In this document: piece after piece, positions 1-6,244 of the stretch | Layout: each line of letters begins with the position of its first letter | How positions within the stretch are numbered: the first letter of the stretch is position 1 | Origin: Candidatus Electrothrix marina | GTDB taxonomy: Bacteria > Desulfobacterota > Desulfobulbia > Desulfobulbales > Desulfobulbaceae | DNA length: 8,944 nt | Assembly: GCA_004028495.1 (NCBI GenBank) | Contig: MTKS01000044.1 | Location: forward strand, 1-8,944 | Direction: 5' to 3' | Program-made: the position numbers and the translations under genes | Notes under the pieces: generated by a model | What the model was told of the DNA's origin: nothing | The model's database searches: none | The model's input: the letters and a program-made list of their open reading frames with translations, nothing else

Positions 1-857
1 AGGATCAGCTGGGTGCGATCAATGACCCGCAGGTCGGTGTGGTTGGTGACCGAACGGACCTGAGACGGGGTCAGCTCCTGATCAAAGATAAGCAGATTAG
101 CCCCGTTACGTAAGCTCATCAGGACAATATCTATTAATTTTCCGCGTCCGAGGATGAAGCGGGGATGCAGTTTGCGCCGTCGTTGGATAACCCGGTCCAC
201 CACCTGTACTTCGGCTGCCCTGGCGAGTTCAGACAGCTCGATCATGGAATCTTCGGCCTCGCTTCGTGACCCTGTGCTGACGGAAACCAGTAGAGCCCGA
301 TCATTTCCCTTGTCGACTTCGCGAATCGGTCGTGCCTTGGAAAATTGCTGCTCAATGTTCTCAATCAGAGAAAGGCAGGATTGTTGCTGTGCCGCCGGAT
401 GTACCGGCTCAAGAAGGTTCCAGTCACGGTCGTCTGTTCGGTTGGGAATGAGATGAGCCGTATGGAGCAGATCCGGATACCCGTCTTGCATGGTCAGGAC
501 AGACATCATGTCCAGCCGCAGACAGGCCATATCCATGATGTCCTCCTCAGTCGGTACGGACCCGCTGAAGCTGGTATGGACACAGCGGAGTCCGCGCAGC
601 CGACCGCCGGAGGTGCGTATATTGCTCAGGACCGGTATCTCGATCCGGCTGTAATCGCCGAGAAGAACAAATTCCACCTGGCCGGAACGATGGATAATGA
701 GGCCTACCTGACGGTTCAGCTCCGTGGAGAGAGAGGTCATGGCACGAGCCATGTCCCGCCCGATAACTTCATCCGGGCTGACTTTTTTTTGCCCTAATCG
801 CTCCAGTTGTCGGAGCTGCTTTGTTTTTAATCCTGATTTGTTGCCGATGATGCTGAT
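1..857 (-). CDS. hflX: GTPase HflX, N-terminal part (3' end outside window)
   Basis: HflX is a ribosome-associated GTPase that rescues stalled or stressed ribosomes in the cytoplasm. The minus-strand frame is open for about 285 codons and runs off the left edge. Near its start it reads GNKSGLKTKQLRQLERL, the usual HflX opening, followed by a long N-terminal extension typical of the larger HflX proteins of deltaproteobacteria and their relatives. Later come RALLVSV, a stretch ending VVDRVIQRRRK, then GRGK (residues 237-240), LLIFDQELTPSQ and LRVIDRTQLIL, all hallmarks of the HflX N-terminal domain. The GTP-binding motifs lie outside the window. I chose the ATC at 857-855 as start because AGGAGG lies 7 nt before it and homology begins right there. 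No ATG, GTG or TTG exists between the upstream in-frame TGA and the homologous region; the first ATG (752) would remove 35 conserved-looking residues. Identity is sure, the start is not. Confidence 0.9.
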   Translation of the reverse strand, partial: MSIIGNKSGLKTKQLRQLERLGQKKVSPDEVIGRDMARAMTSLSTELNRQVGLIIHRSGQVEFVLLGDYSRIEIPVLSNIRTSGGRLRGLRCVHTSFSGSVPTEEDIMDMACLRLDMMSVLTMQDGYPDLLHTAHLIPNRTDDRDWNLLEPVHPAAQQQSCLSLIENIEQQFSKARPIREVDKGNDRALLVSVSTGSRSEAEDSMIELSELARAAEVQVVDRVIQRRRKLHPRFILGRGKLIDIVLMSLRNGANLLIFDQELTPSQVRSVTNHTDLRVIDRTQLI

Positions 858-864
858 AACGATT

Positions 865-870
865 CCTCCT
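865..870 (-). promoter_or_regulatory. Shine-Dalgarno of hflX (AGGAGG)
   Basis: On the minus strand AGGAGG ends 7 nt before an ATC codon at 857. This is the only strong ribosome-binding site near the beginning of HflX homology, and it is the main argument for a start at the ATC rather than at the ATG at 752, which has no comparable site. Confidence 0.6.
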
Positions 871-913
871 TCAGTCCGGGTGAGAGATGCGGACGGGCTG
901 TTGTACCTGCCGG

Positions 914-928
914 GAACAGGCCCTGTTC
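914..928. promoter_or_regulatory. Perfect 7-1-7 palindrome, possible operator of hflX
   Basis: GAACAGG-C-CCTGTTC is a perfect inverted repeat with a single central base. It lies just downstream of the hflX -10 box (940-945), about 5 to 20 nt into the predicted transcript, where a bound repressor would block initiation or clearance. In RNA the one-base centre leaves no room for a normal loop, so a DNA-binding dimer is the more natural reading. It superficially recalls GAAC...GTTC SOS boxes, but the spacing differs, so I assign no regulator. Confidence 0.35.
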
Positions 929-939
929 ATATTTTGCTC

Positions 940-945
940 ATTATA
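940..945 (-). promoter_or_regulatory. Candidate -10 box of hflX (TATAAT)
   Basis: A consensus TATAAT lies on the minus strand about 83 nt upstream of the proposed hflX start. No good -35 hexamer is found 16 to 18 nt before it (the best is close to TGCCGA), so this is either a weak or activated promoter, or a chance match in AT-rich DNA. The predicted leader would be about 75 nt and contain the palindrome at 914-928. Confidence 0.4.
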
Positions 946-1097
946 CCTTTATTTTGTGTTTTTCGGCATGAAAAATGACTGTTTTTCTCTGACCGGGGAA
1001 CGTGATCATGAAGCGTGCTTGATCTTTTCTTCAGGTATAAGGAGCGGGGATTGTGCCCTGAGATTGGAACTAAAACAAAAAGATCTTGGGAAATACG

Positions 1098-1127
1098 TTG
1101 CGCATTTTTTTTATTTATTGTCATAAT
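1098..1127 (+). promoter_or_regulatory. Possible rightward promoter TTGCGC-18-CATAAT
   Basis: TTGCGC at 1098-1103 and CATAAT at 1122-1127 are separated by 18 nt, an acceptable sigma-70 arrangement with five of six matches in the -10 box. The spacer is almost pure A/T. It would give a long leader, about 185 nt, before the cNMP-fold gene at 1319. A closer alternative around TATACG (1239-1244) is poorer. This is a pattern match only. Confidence 0.25.
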
Positions 1128-1318
1128 AGATTGAAAATGACGTTTCTTTCATGGAAAGGCGGCTGTCCGAGGGCGTTGCTTTAACCCTGCGCGGTTTTTA
1201 GGCAATTTTTATTCATCTTGCTGTCTTCTCCGTGACATTATACGAGGGTGATCAGGGAGATTGTTTTGTCGTTCAGACAGACGGATCTGTACAATTCAGA
1301 CTTATCAACACATAACGA

Positions 1319-2440
1319 ATGGGACTTCCAAGAGTAGTCTTTCGGGTCTGCGAAACAAATAAATGCCCGAAGTATCAGTATGGAGATGCATTTACCGTTT
1401 CCGGGGTGGCCATCATGATGGAAACTGACGGAGACAGCTCCTTTGTCTGTACGACAGCTGTATACTCAAATCAGAACAGAGATAATTGCGAAATACTCTA
1501 TGGCGATCTGGTCAAGATCGTTATCAAGTATGAGCGTGCCGATCAGATTCCGGACTGCCTCATCTCCTGCACAGGTTGTGTGGGCAGTATTCGTCTTGAA
1601 CACTCAAACAAACATCCTTTCACCCTGGAACATGACAATCTGAAGGGGCTGAGTAAAGAAATGGCTCCTGTGCTGAATAAAATCAGCAAATTTTCCTTTT
1701 TTCGCAACATCAGTCCCAGAAATCTTACGGAAATTATTCAGAGTGCCGAACTGCGAAGTTATACAAAGGATGAGATCGTTCTGCGCAAGGGAGCACCGGG
1801 GAAAAACTTGTATATCGTGATCAGCGGGAAAGTTAATGTGTTGAATGAGACCGGGATTTCTATTTCCACCCTTGGAGAGGGCGAGGTCTTCGGGGAGATG
1901 AGCCTGATTTGTGACCAGGAAGTCGGCTCGACCATCCAGTCCTCCGGAGACGTGCAGATATTGAGCATTCACCGCAAGAATTTTCAGTTCATTATGGACA
2001 AATATCCGTCATTGCATAGATATTTCAATCGCCTGCTCGCAAAGAGACTTGCCCGGTCAAATCAGATTCGCTCCGATGAATATGCTTCGGGAATGATCGG
2101 CAAGCTGGAGGAAATCCCGCCTGAAGCTCTTTTTCAGACCCTGCATGCCAATGCCAAGACCGGTATTCTGACCATCACCGAGGTTCCCGAAGGAACAGCG
2201 CGATTTTCCCTGCGTCAAGGTGCCCTCATCAAAGCTTCCTATGCGGGACTCAAAGGCAAGTATGCTTTTTTTAAAATACTTCGGGAGAAAAAAGGGCGTT
2301 TTAAATTTAATCCCGGTCTTGCTTCAGATGATTTTGATGCTCCGGAAATCGGTTATTTTATGAAGTTGCTGATGGAGGGCCTGCAGCATATGGATGAGTT
2401 GGGATATGAAGAAGAGAAGCTGAAAAAGAAAAACAACTGA
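1319..2440 (+). CDS. Cys-rich / cyclic-nucleotide-binding-fold / DUF4388 (PATAN) protein
   Basis: A 373-residue, probably cytoplasmic signalling protein with three parts. Residues 1-96 hold seven cysteines (11, 16, 44, 57, 80, 84, 87), with C-x3-C-x2-C at 80-87; the CPKYQYGD segment resembles small TIGR04076-type proteins. Residues about 125-245 are a cyclic-nucleotide-binding (CAP_ED) beta-roll: FFRNIS, GAPGKNLYIVISGKV, FGEMSLI. In the phosphate-binding cassette the usual arginine is a valine (V202), so canonical cAMP or cGMP binding is doubtful. Residues about 257-365 match DUF4388/PATAN, found in two-component and gliding-type regulators. There is no helix-turn-helix, so it is not a CRP-type transcription factor. 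An in-frame TAA lies two codons before the ATG at 1319, which fixes that as the earliest start, but its ribosome-binding site is poor. It stands alone, with 215 bp before the next gene. Domain calls are firm; the biological role is unknown. Confidence 0.85.
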   Translation: MGLPRVVFRVCETNKCPKYQYGDAFTVSGVAIMMETDGDSSFVCTTAVYSNQNRDNCEILYGDLVKIVIKYERADQIPDCLISCTGCVGSIRLEHSNKHPFTLEHDNLKGLSKEMAPVLNKISKFSFFRNISPRNLTEIIQSAELRSYTKDEIVLRKGAPGKNLYIVISGKVNVLNETGISISTLGEGEVFGEMSLICDQEVGSTIQSSGDVQILSIHRKNFQFIMDKYPSLHRYFNRLLAKRLARSNQIRSDEYASGMIGKLEEIPPEALFQTLHANAKTGILTITEVPEGTARFSLRQGALIKASYAGLKGKYAFFKILREKKGRFKFNPGLASDDFDAPEIGYFMKLLMEGLQHMDELGYEEEKLKKKNN

Positions 2441-2608
2441 CCGATGTTTATTTCAGAATTTCTCCCGTCATCCGCAGCTGAATAACGTCCTGCACGTAGC
2501 TGATTGTACAATGTTATTTACGCCGAAGCAGGCTGATAAAAAAAATGAAGATTGTTGTGTCATTTCATCTTCTCTTCATCTTCTTTCCTGTATCATGAAA
2601 GAAAATCA

Positions 2609-2624
2609 GGTGTGCAATCACACC
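2609..2624. promoter_or_regulatory. Perfect 6-4-6 inverted repeat upstream of the DUF5666 gene
   Basis: GGTGTG-CAAT-CACACC ends 31 nt before the ATG at 2656, between a C/T-rich stretch (2560-2590) and the ribosome-binding site. In RNA it would form a stable tetraloop hairpin in the leader; in DNA it is a symmetric dimer site. The half-sites TGTG/CACA recall CRP/FNR-type sites, but the 4-nt spacing is too short for one. No T-run follows, so it is not a terminator for the preceding gene. Confidence 0.4.
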
Positions 2625-2655
2625 GACTCAACCAACTCTTACAGGGAGAAATACA

Positions 2656-3291
2656 ATGAATGATCAGATTGCCGGTGGAACACAGTTCGTTGCCAGAAAT
2701 TTCAAGAAAAATATCCTCATTCTTTCAGCACTCATGCTGGGGTGTTCATTATTCGCCGGACCGGTGCATGCCAGCGGGGATGAGCGGAATGAACGGAATG
2801 AACGCTCTGAATATGAGGGGCGTGAGCGGTACAGGGAAGAAAGTAAACTCTACGGCGTGATAGAAAAAATGCCGGAAAGCGGTTATAACGGAACATGGAT
2901 TATCAACGGAAAGACAGTACTTGTTTCCGACACAACGAGAATTAAAGAGAAGTATGGTCGTGCCGCCGTCGGAAGATATGTGGAAGCGGAAGGCGTGCGT
3001 AACGGCGACAGCTTTACCGCCTATGAAATCGAGGTGGAACGAAGCCGGGAAGGTCGTTCCGATGACCGCAGGGGCGGCTCTAAATTTTACGGGACAGTGG
3101 AAACGCTGCCGCAAGCCGGGGTCAACGGAGTATGGAAGATAAACGGTCGTGAGGTTGTGGTTACTCCGAACACCAGGATAAAAGAAGAATACAGCAGGCT
3201 GCGGATCGGCTCCTCTGTTGAAGTGGAAGGACGTCTTATTGACAATACTTTTACCGCAGATGAGATTGAAGTGAAAAGCGGACGGCGTTAG
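2656..3291 (+). CDS. Exported protein with two DUF5666 repeats
   Basis: A 211-residue exported protein of unknown function. Residues 17-39 are a signal peptide (KK followed by a hydrophobic core). Either signal peptidase I cuts after VHA (residue 39), or LMLGC (26-30) serves as a lipobox; both are possible. Residues 43-61 are a charged linker with an NER repeat. Two DUF5666 units follow at 63-128 and 142-207. They align without gaps, with 34 of 66 positions identical, including NG-x-W-x-ING, TRIKE and FTA-x-EIEV, which points to an internal duplication. DUF5666 units are small beta-rich modules in envelope proteins of anaerobes; no enzymatic residues are evident. AGGGAG lies 7 nt before the ATG and supports the start. 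The gene stands between the cNMP-fold gene and the efflux pair, with its own leader. A role in the cell envelope is inferred only from export. Confidence 0.85.
   Translation: MNDQIAGGTQFVARNFKKNILILSALMLGCSLFAGPVHASGDERNERNERSEYEGRERYREESKLYGVIEKMPESGYNGTWIINGKTVLVSDTTRIKEKYGRAAVGRYVEAEGVRNGDSFTAYEIEVERSREGRSDDRRGGSKFYGTVETLPQAGVNGVWKINGREVVVTPNTRIKEEYSRLRIGSSVEVEGRLIDNTFTADEIEVKSGRR
2782..2805 (+). repeat. 9-bp tandem repeat in coding sequence (NER repeat)
   Basis: GAGCGGAAT, GAACGGAAT and GAACGC follow one another, about 2.7 units of 9 bp, coding for repeated Asn-Glu-Arg in the linker just after the signal peptide of the DUF5666 protein. The unit is a multiple of three, so gain or loss of copies would change linker length and keep the frame. 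Confidence 0.6.
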
Positions 3292-3398
3292 AGGATATTT
3301 CGGTATGCGCGAGCCGACTGATTATGAGATGAACTGCCTCGTTCCTTGGAAGCGGAATGGTGATTGGGAACGGGGCGGTCTAATTTTTGAGTATCTTG

Positions 3399-3420
3399 CC
3401 GGTTTCGGGCTGTAAACCGG
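3399..3420 (+). promoter_or_regulatory. Leader hairpin before the efflux genes
   Basis: CCGGTTT and AAACCGG form a perfect 7-bp stem with an 8-nt loop, 40 nt before the outer-membrane-factor start. The 3' arm could pair alternatively with downstream bases (AAACCGGGGTTT, or GGG with CCC at about 3430), so two competing structures are conceivable. The hairpin is followed by mixed sequence and then an A-run, not T, so it is not a standard rho-independent terminator. The TAA of a 36-codon ORF (3305-3415) begins at the last loop base. Confidence 0.35.
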
Positions 3421-3460
3421 GGTTTCCGCCCGGAGCCTTGCAAAAAAAAGGAAACAGCGC

Positions 3461-4924
3461 ATGCAGGATTTTAGTGCTGATCAGTCAGCTCAATCCCCTC
3501 CGAATATTTCTCTTGTTCAGGGCAATTCCGACAAGAGGAAGAAAAAAAAATATGCAACCGCTTGTCTGGTTCTTTTCTGTTTCGTTACCTGCCTTGCAGG
3601 CTGCCGACACAGGGTCCGGGAAAATCCGCAGCCGGAACCTGTCCCGCCGGAAAAATACAGTATCGAAGCAACTGACCGGGAAGGGAATCGATCACCACAA
3701 TGGTGGCTCTCGCTGAATGACGCTGAGCTGACTCGATATATTGAGGAAGCCCTGAACGGCAGTTTTACCCTCAAACAAGGGGTTGCCCGCCTGAAACAGG
3801 CAGGTCTTGTCGTCAAACAGGCAGGTGCGGATCGCTATCCATCGGTGGATGCAGGAATTCGGGGGGGGACGGATCTGGATGACGGTACTCTCGATTTTTC
3901 CGAGAGAATCGGTGTTACCTTCTCCTGGGAAGCTGATCTTTGGGGCAGGCTTGCCGCTGCAACCCAGGCCGCCGTTCTTGATGCCCAGGCGGAACAGGAA
4001 GCCCTTGTCGATCTCACTATGGCACTGAGTATTGAGGTTGCTGCAACCTATTACGAACTCATTGAACAGGCCCTGCTCCTTGACCTCCTCCAGCACCAGA
4101 TTACTGCCGACACAACGACCCGTGATCTGGTTAAACTTCGTTTTGCCAACGGGGCTGTTTCTTCGACCGATGTTCTTCAGCAGGAAGAATTGCTGGCCTC
4201 GGTGAATGCCCAACTGCCCCCGATTCAAGCCCGCCTCGCTGTTCTTCGCAATCGTCTGCATGTTCTCCTTGGTCGCATGCCAGATAGTATGCCGGACAGC
4301 AAGGCTCTGCCTCTGGCTGAAGCCCTGCCCGAACTTCCTCCCTTGCCTGCTCTTGGTCTTCCAGCGGATCTTTTGCTCAATCGCCCGGATTTGCGTAAGC
4401 TCCGACAGGAGGTGGCAGCTGCAGATTATCGAGTTGCCGAGGCCGTAGCTGAACGGCTGCCCAGCCTGAAATTGGGCGGTTCAGCAGGCCTGAGCAGCGG
4501 CGACCTGCTTTTTTCCATCTTTGCCGAGGCCCTGGCCACTCTCGTGGATTGGGATCAGAAAAAAAATGAGGTGGAGCGCCAAAAGGCCAAGGTCGAGGAA
4601 AAAATGGCTGCCTGGTCTCAGGCCTATCTTGAGGCTGTGGAAGAGGTGGAAAACAGTCTGCGTCAAGAACAGGAGCAGAGCAAATTGCTCGTGGCCCTTG
4701 AGGAACAGCTTCGGGTGGCAGAATCCCTTCTTGAGCAGACGCGCAATCGCTATCTGCACGGGGTAAGCGATTATCTGCCCGTGCTTTCGGCTCTGGTTTC
4801 TGTCCAGAATCTGGAGCGATCCCTTATCCGACAACAGCGAGTCCGGCTCAGCTATCGTCTCCAATTATATCATGCCCTGGGCGGCAGCCCGGTCCAACCT
4901 CTTTCTTCTGAATCCTTGCAATAG
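3461..4924 (+). CDS. Outer-membrane efflux lipoprotein (TolC/OprM/NodT-type)
   Basis: A 487-residue outer-membrane factor that would form the trimeric exit duct of a tripartite efflux system. LAGC with Cys48 after a hydrophobic core (31-47) is a clear lipobox, so the mature protein is a lipoprotein of about 440 residues, normal for the NodT subgroup. WWLSLNDAELTRYIEEAL (81-98) and the WEADLWGRL motif (156-164) are typical landmarks, and the two outer-membrane efflux repeats with long coiled-coil helices cover about 85-270 and 295-480. The start at 3461 gives an unusually long 30-residue n-region containing KRKKKK. No other ATG, GTG or TTG exists between the upstream TAA (3413) and the lipobox, so I keep it; AGGA lies about 10 nt before. 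A run of nine A (3542-3550) lies in this n-region. The adaptor gene follows 16 nt later. Substrate cannot be told from sequence. Confidence 0.92.
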   Translation: MQDFSADQSAQSPPNISLVQGNSDKRKKKKYATACLVLFCFVTCLAGCRHRVRENPQPEPVPPEKYSIEATDREGNRSPQWWLSLNDAELTRYIEEALNGSFTLKQGVARLKQAGLVVKQAGADRYPSVDAGIRGGTDLDDGTLDFSERIGVTFSWEADLWGRLAAATQAAVLDAQAEQEALVDLTMALSIEVAATYYELIEQALLLDLLQHQITADTTTRDLVKLRFANGAVSSTDVLQQEELLASVNAQLPPIQARLAVLRNRLHVLLGRMPDSMPDSKALPLAEALPELPPLPALGLPADLLLNRPDLRKLRQEVAAADYRVAEAVAERLPSLKLGGSAGLSSGDLLFSIFAEALATLVDWDQKKNEVERQKAKVEEKMAAWSQAYLEAVEEVENSLRQEQEQSKLLVALEEQLRVAESLLEQTRNRYLHGVSDYLPVLSALVSVQNLERSLIRQQRVRLSYRLQLYHALGGSPVQPLSSESLQ

Positions 4925-4940
4925 TTCTTGCTATAAATCC

Positions 4941-6236
4941 ATGAAAGTCTTTTTGAAAGCAGTCTTTTCTCTGCTGATCCTTGCAGCGGCGGCCGGTGCA
5001 GCCTGGCATTTTTATACCAATAAGCCCCGGCCCAGAAAGGCGCGGCCCAAACGAGCCGTTCCTCTGGTCCAAACCGTTGCGGTCCAGCCGAGTACCGAGT
5101 CTGTGGTCTTTGAGACCTCGGGTACCGTTCTTCCGGCGAGAAAACTTGTTCTGCGCAGCGAGGTTGAGGGTCGGATTCTGGAGCAGAATGAAAAGCTGGT
5201 TCCGGGCGGGATCATCAATAAGGAAGAGTTGCTGATCCGTCTTGATGCCCGAGATTATCGCTTCCAGGTTCGTGAGCGTCAGGCCGAGTTGGCCACAGCA
5301 AAATATGAGCTTGCATTGGAGCAGGGCAAGCAGACGATTGCCCGCCAGGAATGGCGGATTTTGGCCAAGGAGATGAGCAAGGCCGAGGCCAACCGGGATT
5401 TGGCCTTGCGCAAACCGCATCTTCGCCATGTGCAGGCGCAGATAGCTGCGGCAGAGGCACGGTTGGAGGCCGCAGAACTGGCTGAAAAGCGGACAACCAT
5501 CCGTGTCCCTTTTTCCGGTATTGTCCTGGACGAAGAGGTGGAGAAGGGACAGTTTATCGGCAGGCAGTCCGCCATTGCCACCCTTGCGGCCACTGATACC
5601 TTCTGGGTGCAGGTCGCTGTACCCTTATTTCTGCTGGAGCGCATGCAGTTTCCTGATCAGGAGGGGCAACAGGGCAGTAAGGTCCAGATTGTTGTAGAGA
5701 GAGGGCAGGGGGGGCAGTCCGTGGTCCGGCAGGGGACAGTGTTTAAGTTGCTGGCGGATCTTGATCCCAAGGGGCGGATGGCCCGGTTGCTGGTTAACCT
5801 GCCTGATCCGCTGTGCCTTGGGGGCGAGGATGCGACAGAGAAGGCGGCAGAGAAGATTGAGGGCTCCTGTGAACCAGAGGAAAAGATTCTCTTGGGCAGC
5901 TTTGTCCGGGTGCGGATTGAGGCCGGGCAGCTGGAAAAGATCTTTGTGCTGCCGGAAAAGGCTTTGCGCGAGGGCAACCGTCTTTGGCTGGTCAATGGAG
6001 ACGGTGTATTTTCCTTCAGAGAGGCGCGGGTGCTTTGGCGACGGGTGGACGAGGTACTGGTGGATGCGGAGATGGCCCCGGATGAACGGGTGATTATCAG
6101 CCGCTTGCAGTCGCCGGTTCCGGGGATGAAGGTGCGGGAGGAGCAGGAGGAAAATCAGGAAGGTGCTCCGCAGGAGCATGGGAAGAGCCGAGAGGGGCAG
6201 AGTAAGAAATTCCAGCCCCGGGGTGATCAGGGCTGA
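4941..6236 (+). CDS. Efflux periplasmic adaptor (HlyD/RND membrane-fusion protein)
   Basis: A 431-residue adaptor that would bridge an inner-membrane pump and the outer-membrane factor encoded just upstream. Residues 1-24 are a hydrophobic signal anchor. GTVLPARKLVLRSEVEGRI (61-79) opens the lipoyl-like barrel-sandwich, a coiled-coil hairpin rich in Ala, Glu and Arg spans about 108-186, and TTIRVPFSGIV (185-195) closes the lipoyl domain; beta-barrel and membrane-proximal parts follow to about 397. The last 32 residues are a charged, Gln/Glu-rich tail that is longer than usual. The frame is open from 4872, but I start at 4941 because the signal anchor begins there and the earlier ATG would overlap the previous gene by 53 bp; neither has a good ribosome-binding site, suggesting coupling to the upstream gene (16-nt gap). 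No pump gene follows, only a convergent gene 8 bp away. Confidence 0.9.
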   Translation: MKVFLKAVFSLLILAAAAGAAWHFYTNKPRPRKARPKRAVPLVQTVAVQPSTESVVFETSGTVLPARKLVLRSEVEGRILEQNEKLVPGGIINKEELLIRLDARDYRFQVRERQAELATAKYELALEQGKQTIARQEWRILAKEMSKAEANRDLALRKPHLRHVQAQIAAAEARLEAAELAEKRTTIRVPFSGIVLDEEVEKGQFIGRQSAIATLAATDTFWVQVAVPLFLLERMQFPDQEGQQGSKVQIVVERGQGGQSVVRQGTVFKLLADLDPKGRMARLLVNLPDPLCLGGEDATEKAAEKIEGSCEPEEKILLGSFVRVRIEAGQLEKIFVLPEKALREGNRLWLVNGDGVFSFREARVLWRRVDEVLVDAEMAPDERVIISRLQSPVPGMKVREEQEENQEGAPQEHGKSREGQSKKFQPRGDQG

Positions 6237-6244
6237 TGTTGCAG

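Larger units (their letters stand above)
858..1318. other. Divergent intergenic region, no convincing gene
   Basis: These 461 bp separate hflX (leftward) from the cNMP-fold gene (rightward). The short ORFs here (79 aa on plus, 65 aa on minus) lack good ribosome-binding sites and recognisable sequence. The stretch is AT-rich around 1100-1130. Apart from the hflX signals and one possible rightward promoter (1098-1127) I see no tRNA, no clear rho-independent terminator and no riboswitch consensus. Confidence 0.6.

Noticed and set aside
154..978. Plus-strand ORFs of 84 to 150 codons opposite hflX
   Set aside because: They lie antisense to a clearly homologous HflX reading frame and show no family features or ribosome-binding sites.
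887..1126. Short ORFs on both strands in the divergent intergenic region
   Set aside because: They overlap each other, have no convincing ribosome-binding sites and no recognisable sequence; the region is better explained as promoter DNA.
1158..1200. Possible terminator-like AGGG...CCCT followed by GGTTTTT
   Set aside because: The stem is only four base pairs with an 11-nt loop, and the T-run does not directly follow it; no gene upstream on this strand needs a terminator.
3340..3372. CGTTCC...GGAACG inverted repeat after the DUF5666 gene
   Set aside because: The 21-nt gap and lack of a T-run make it a poor terminator; a 6-bp match over this distance can arise by chance.
3692..4261. 189-codon minus-strand ORF
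   Set aside because: Antisense shadow inside the outer-membrane-factor gene, whose protein is fully accounted for by its family.
4848..5429. 193-codon minus-strand ORF
   Set aside because: Antisense across the outer-membrane-factor/adaptor junction; no domain or ribosome-binding site and low-complexity composition.
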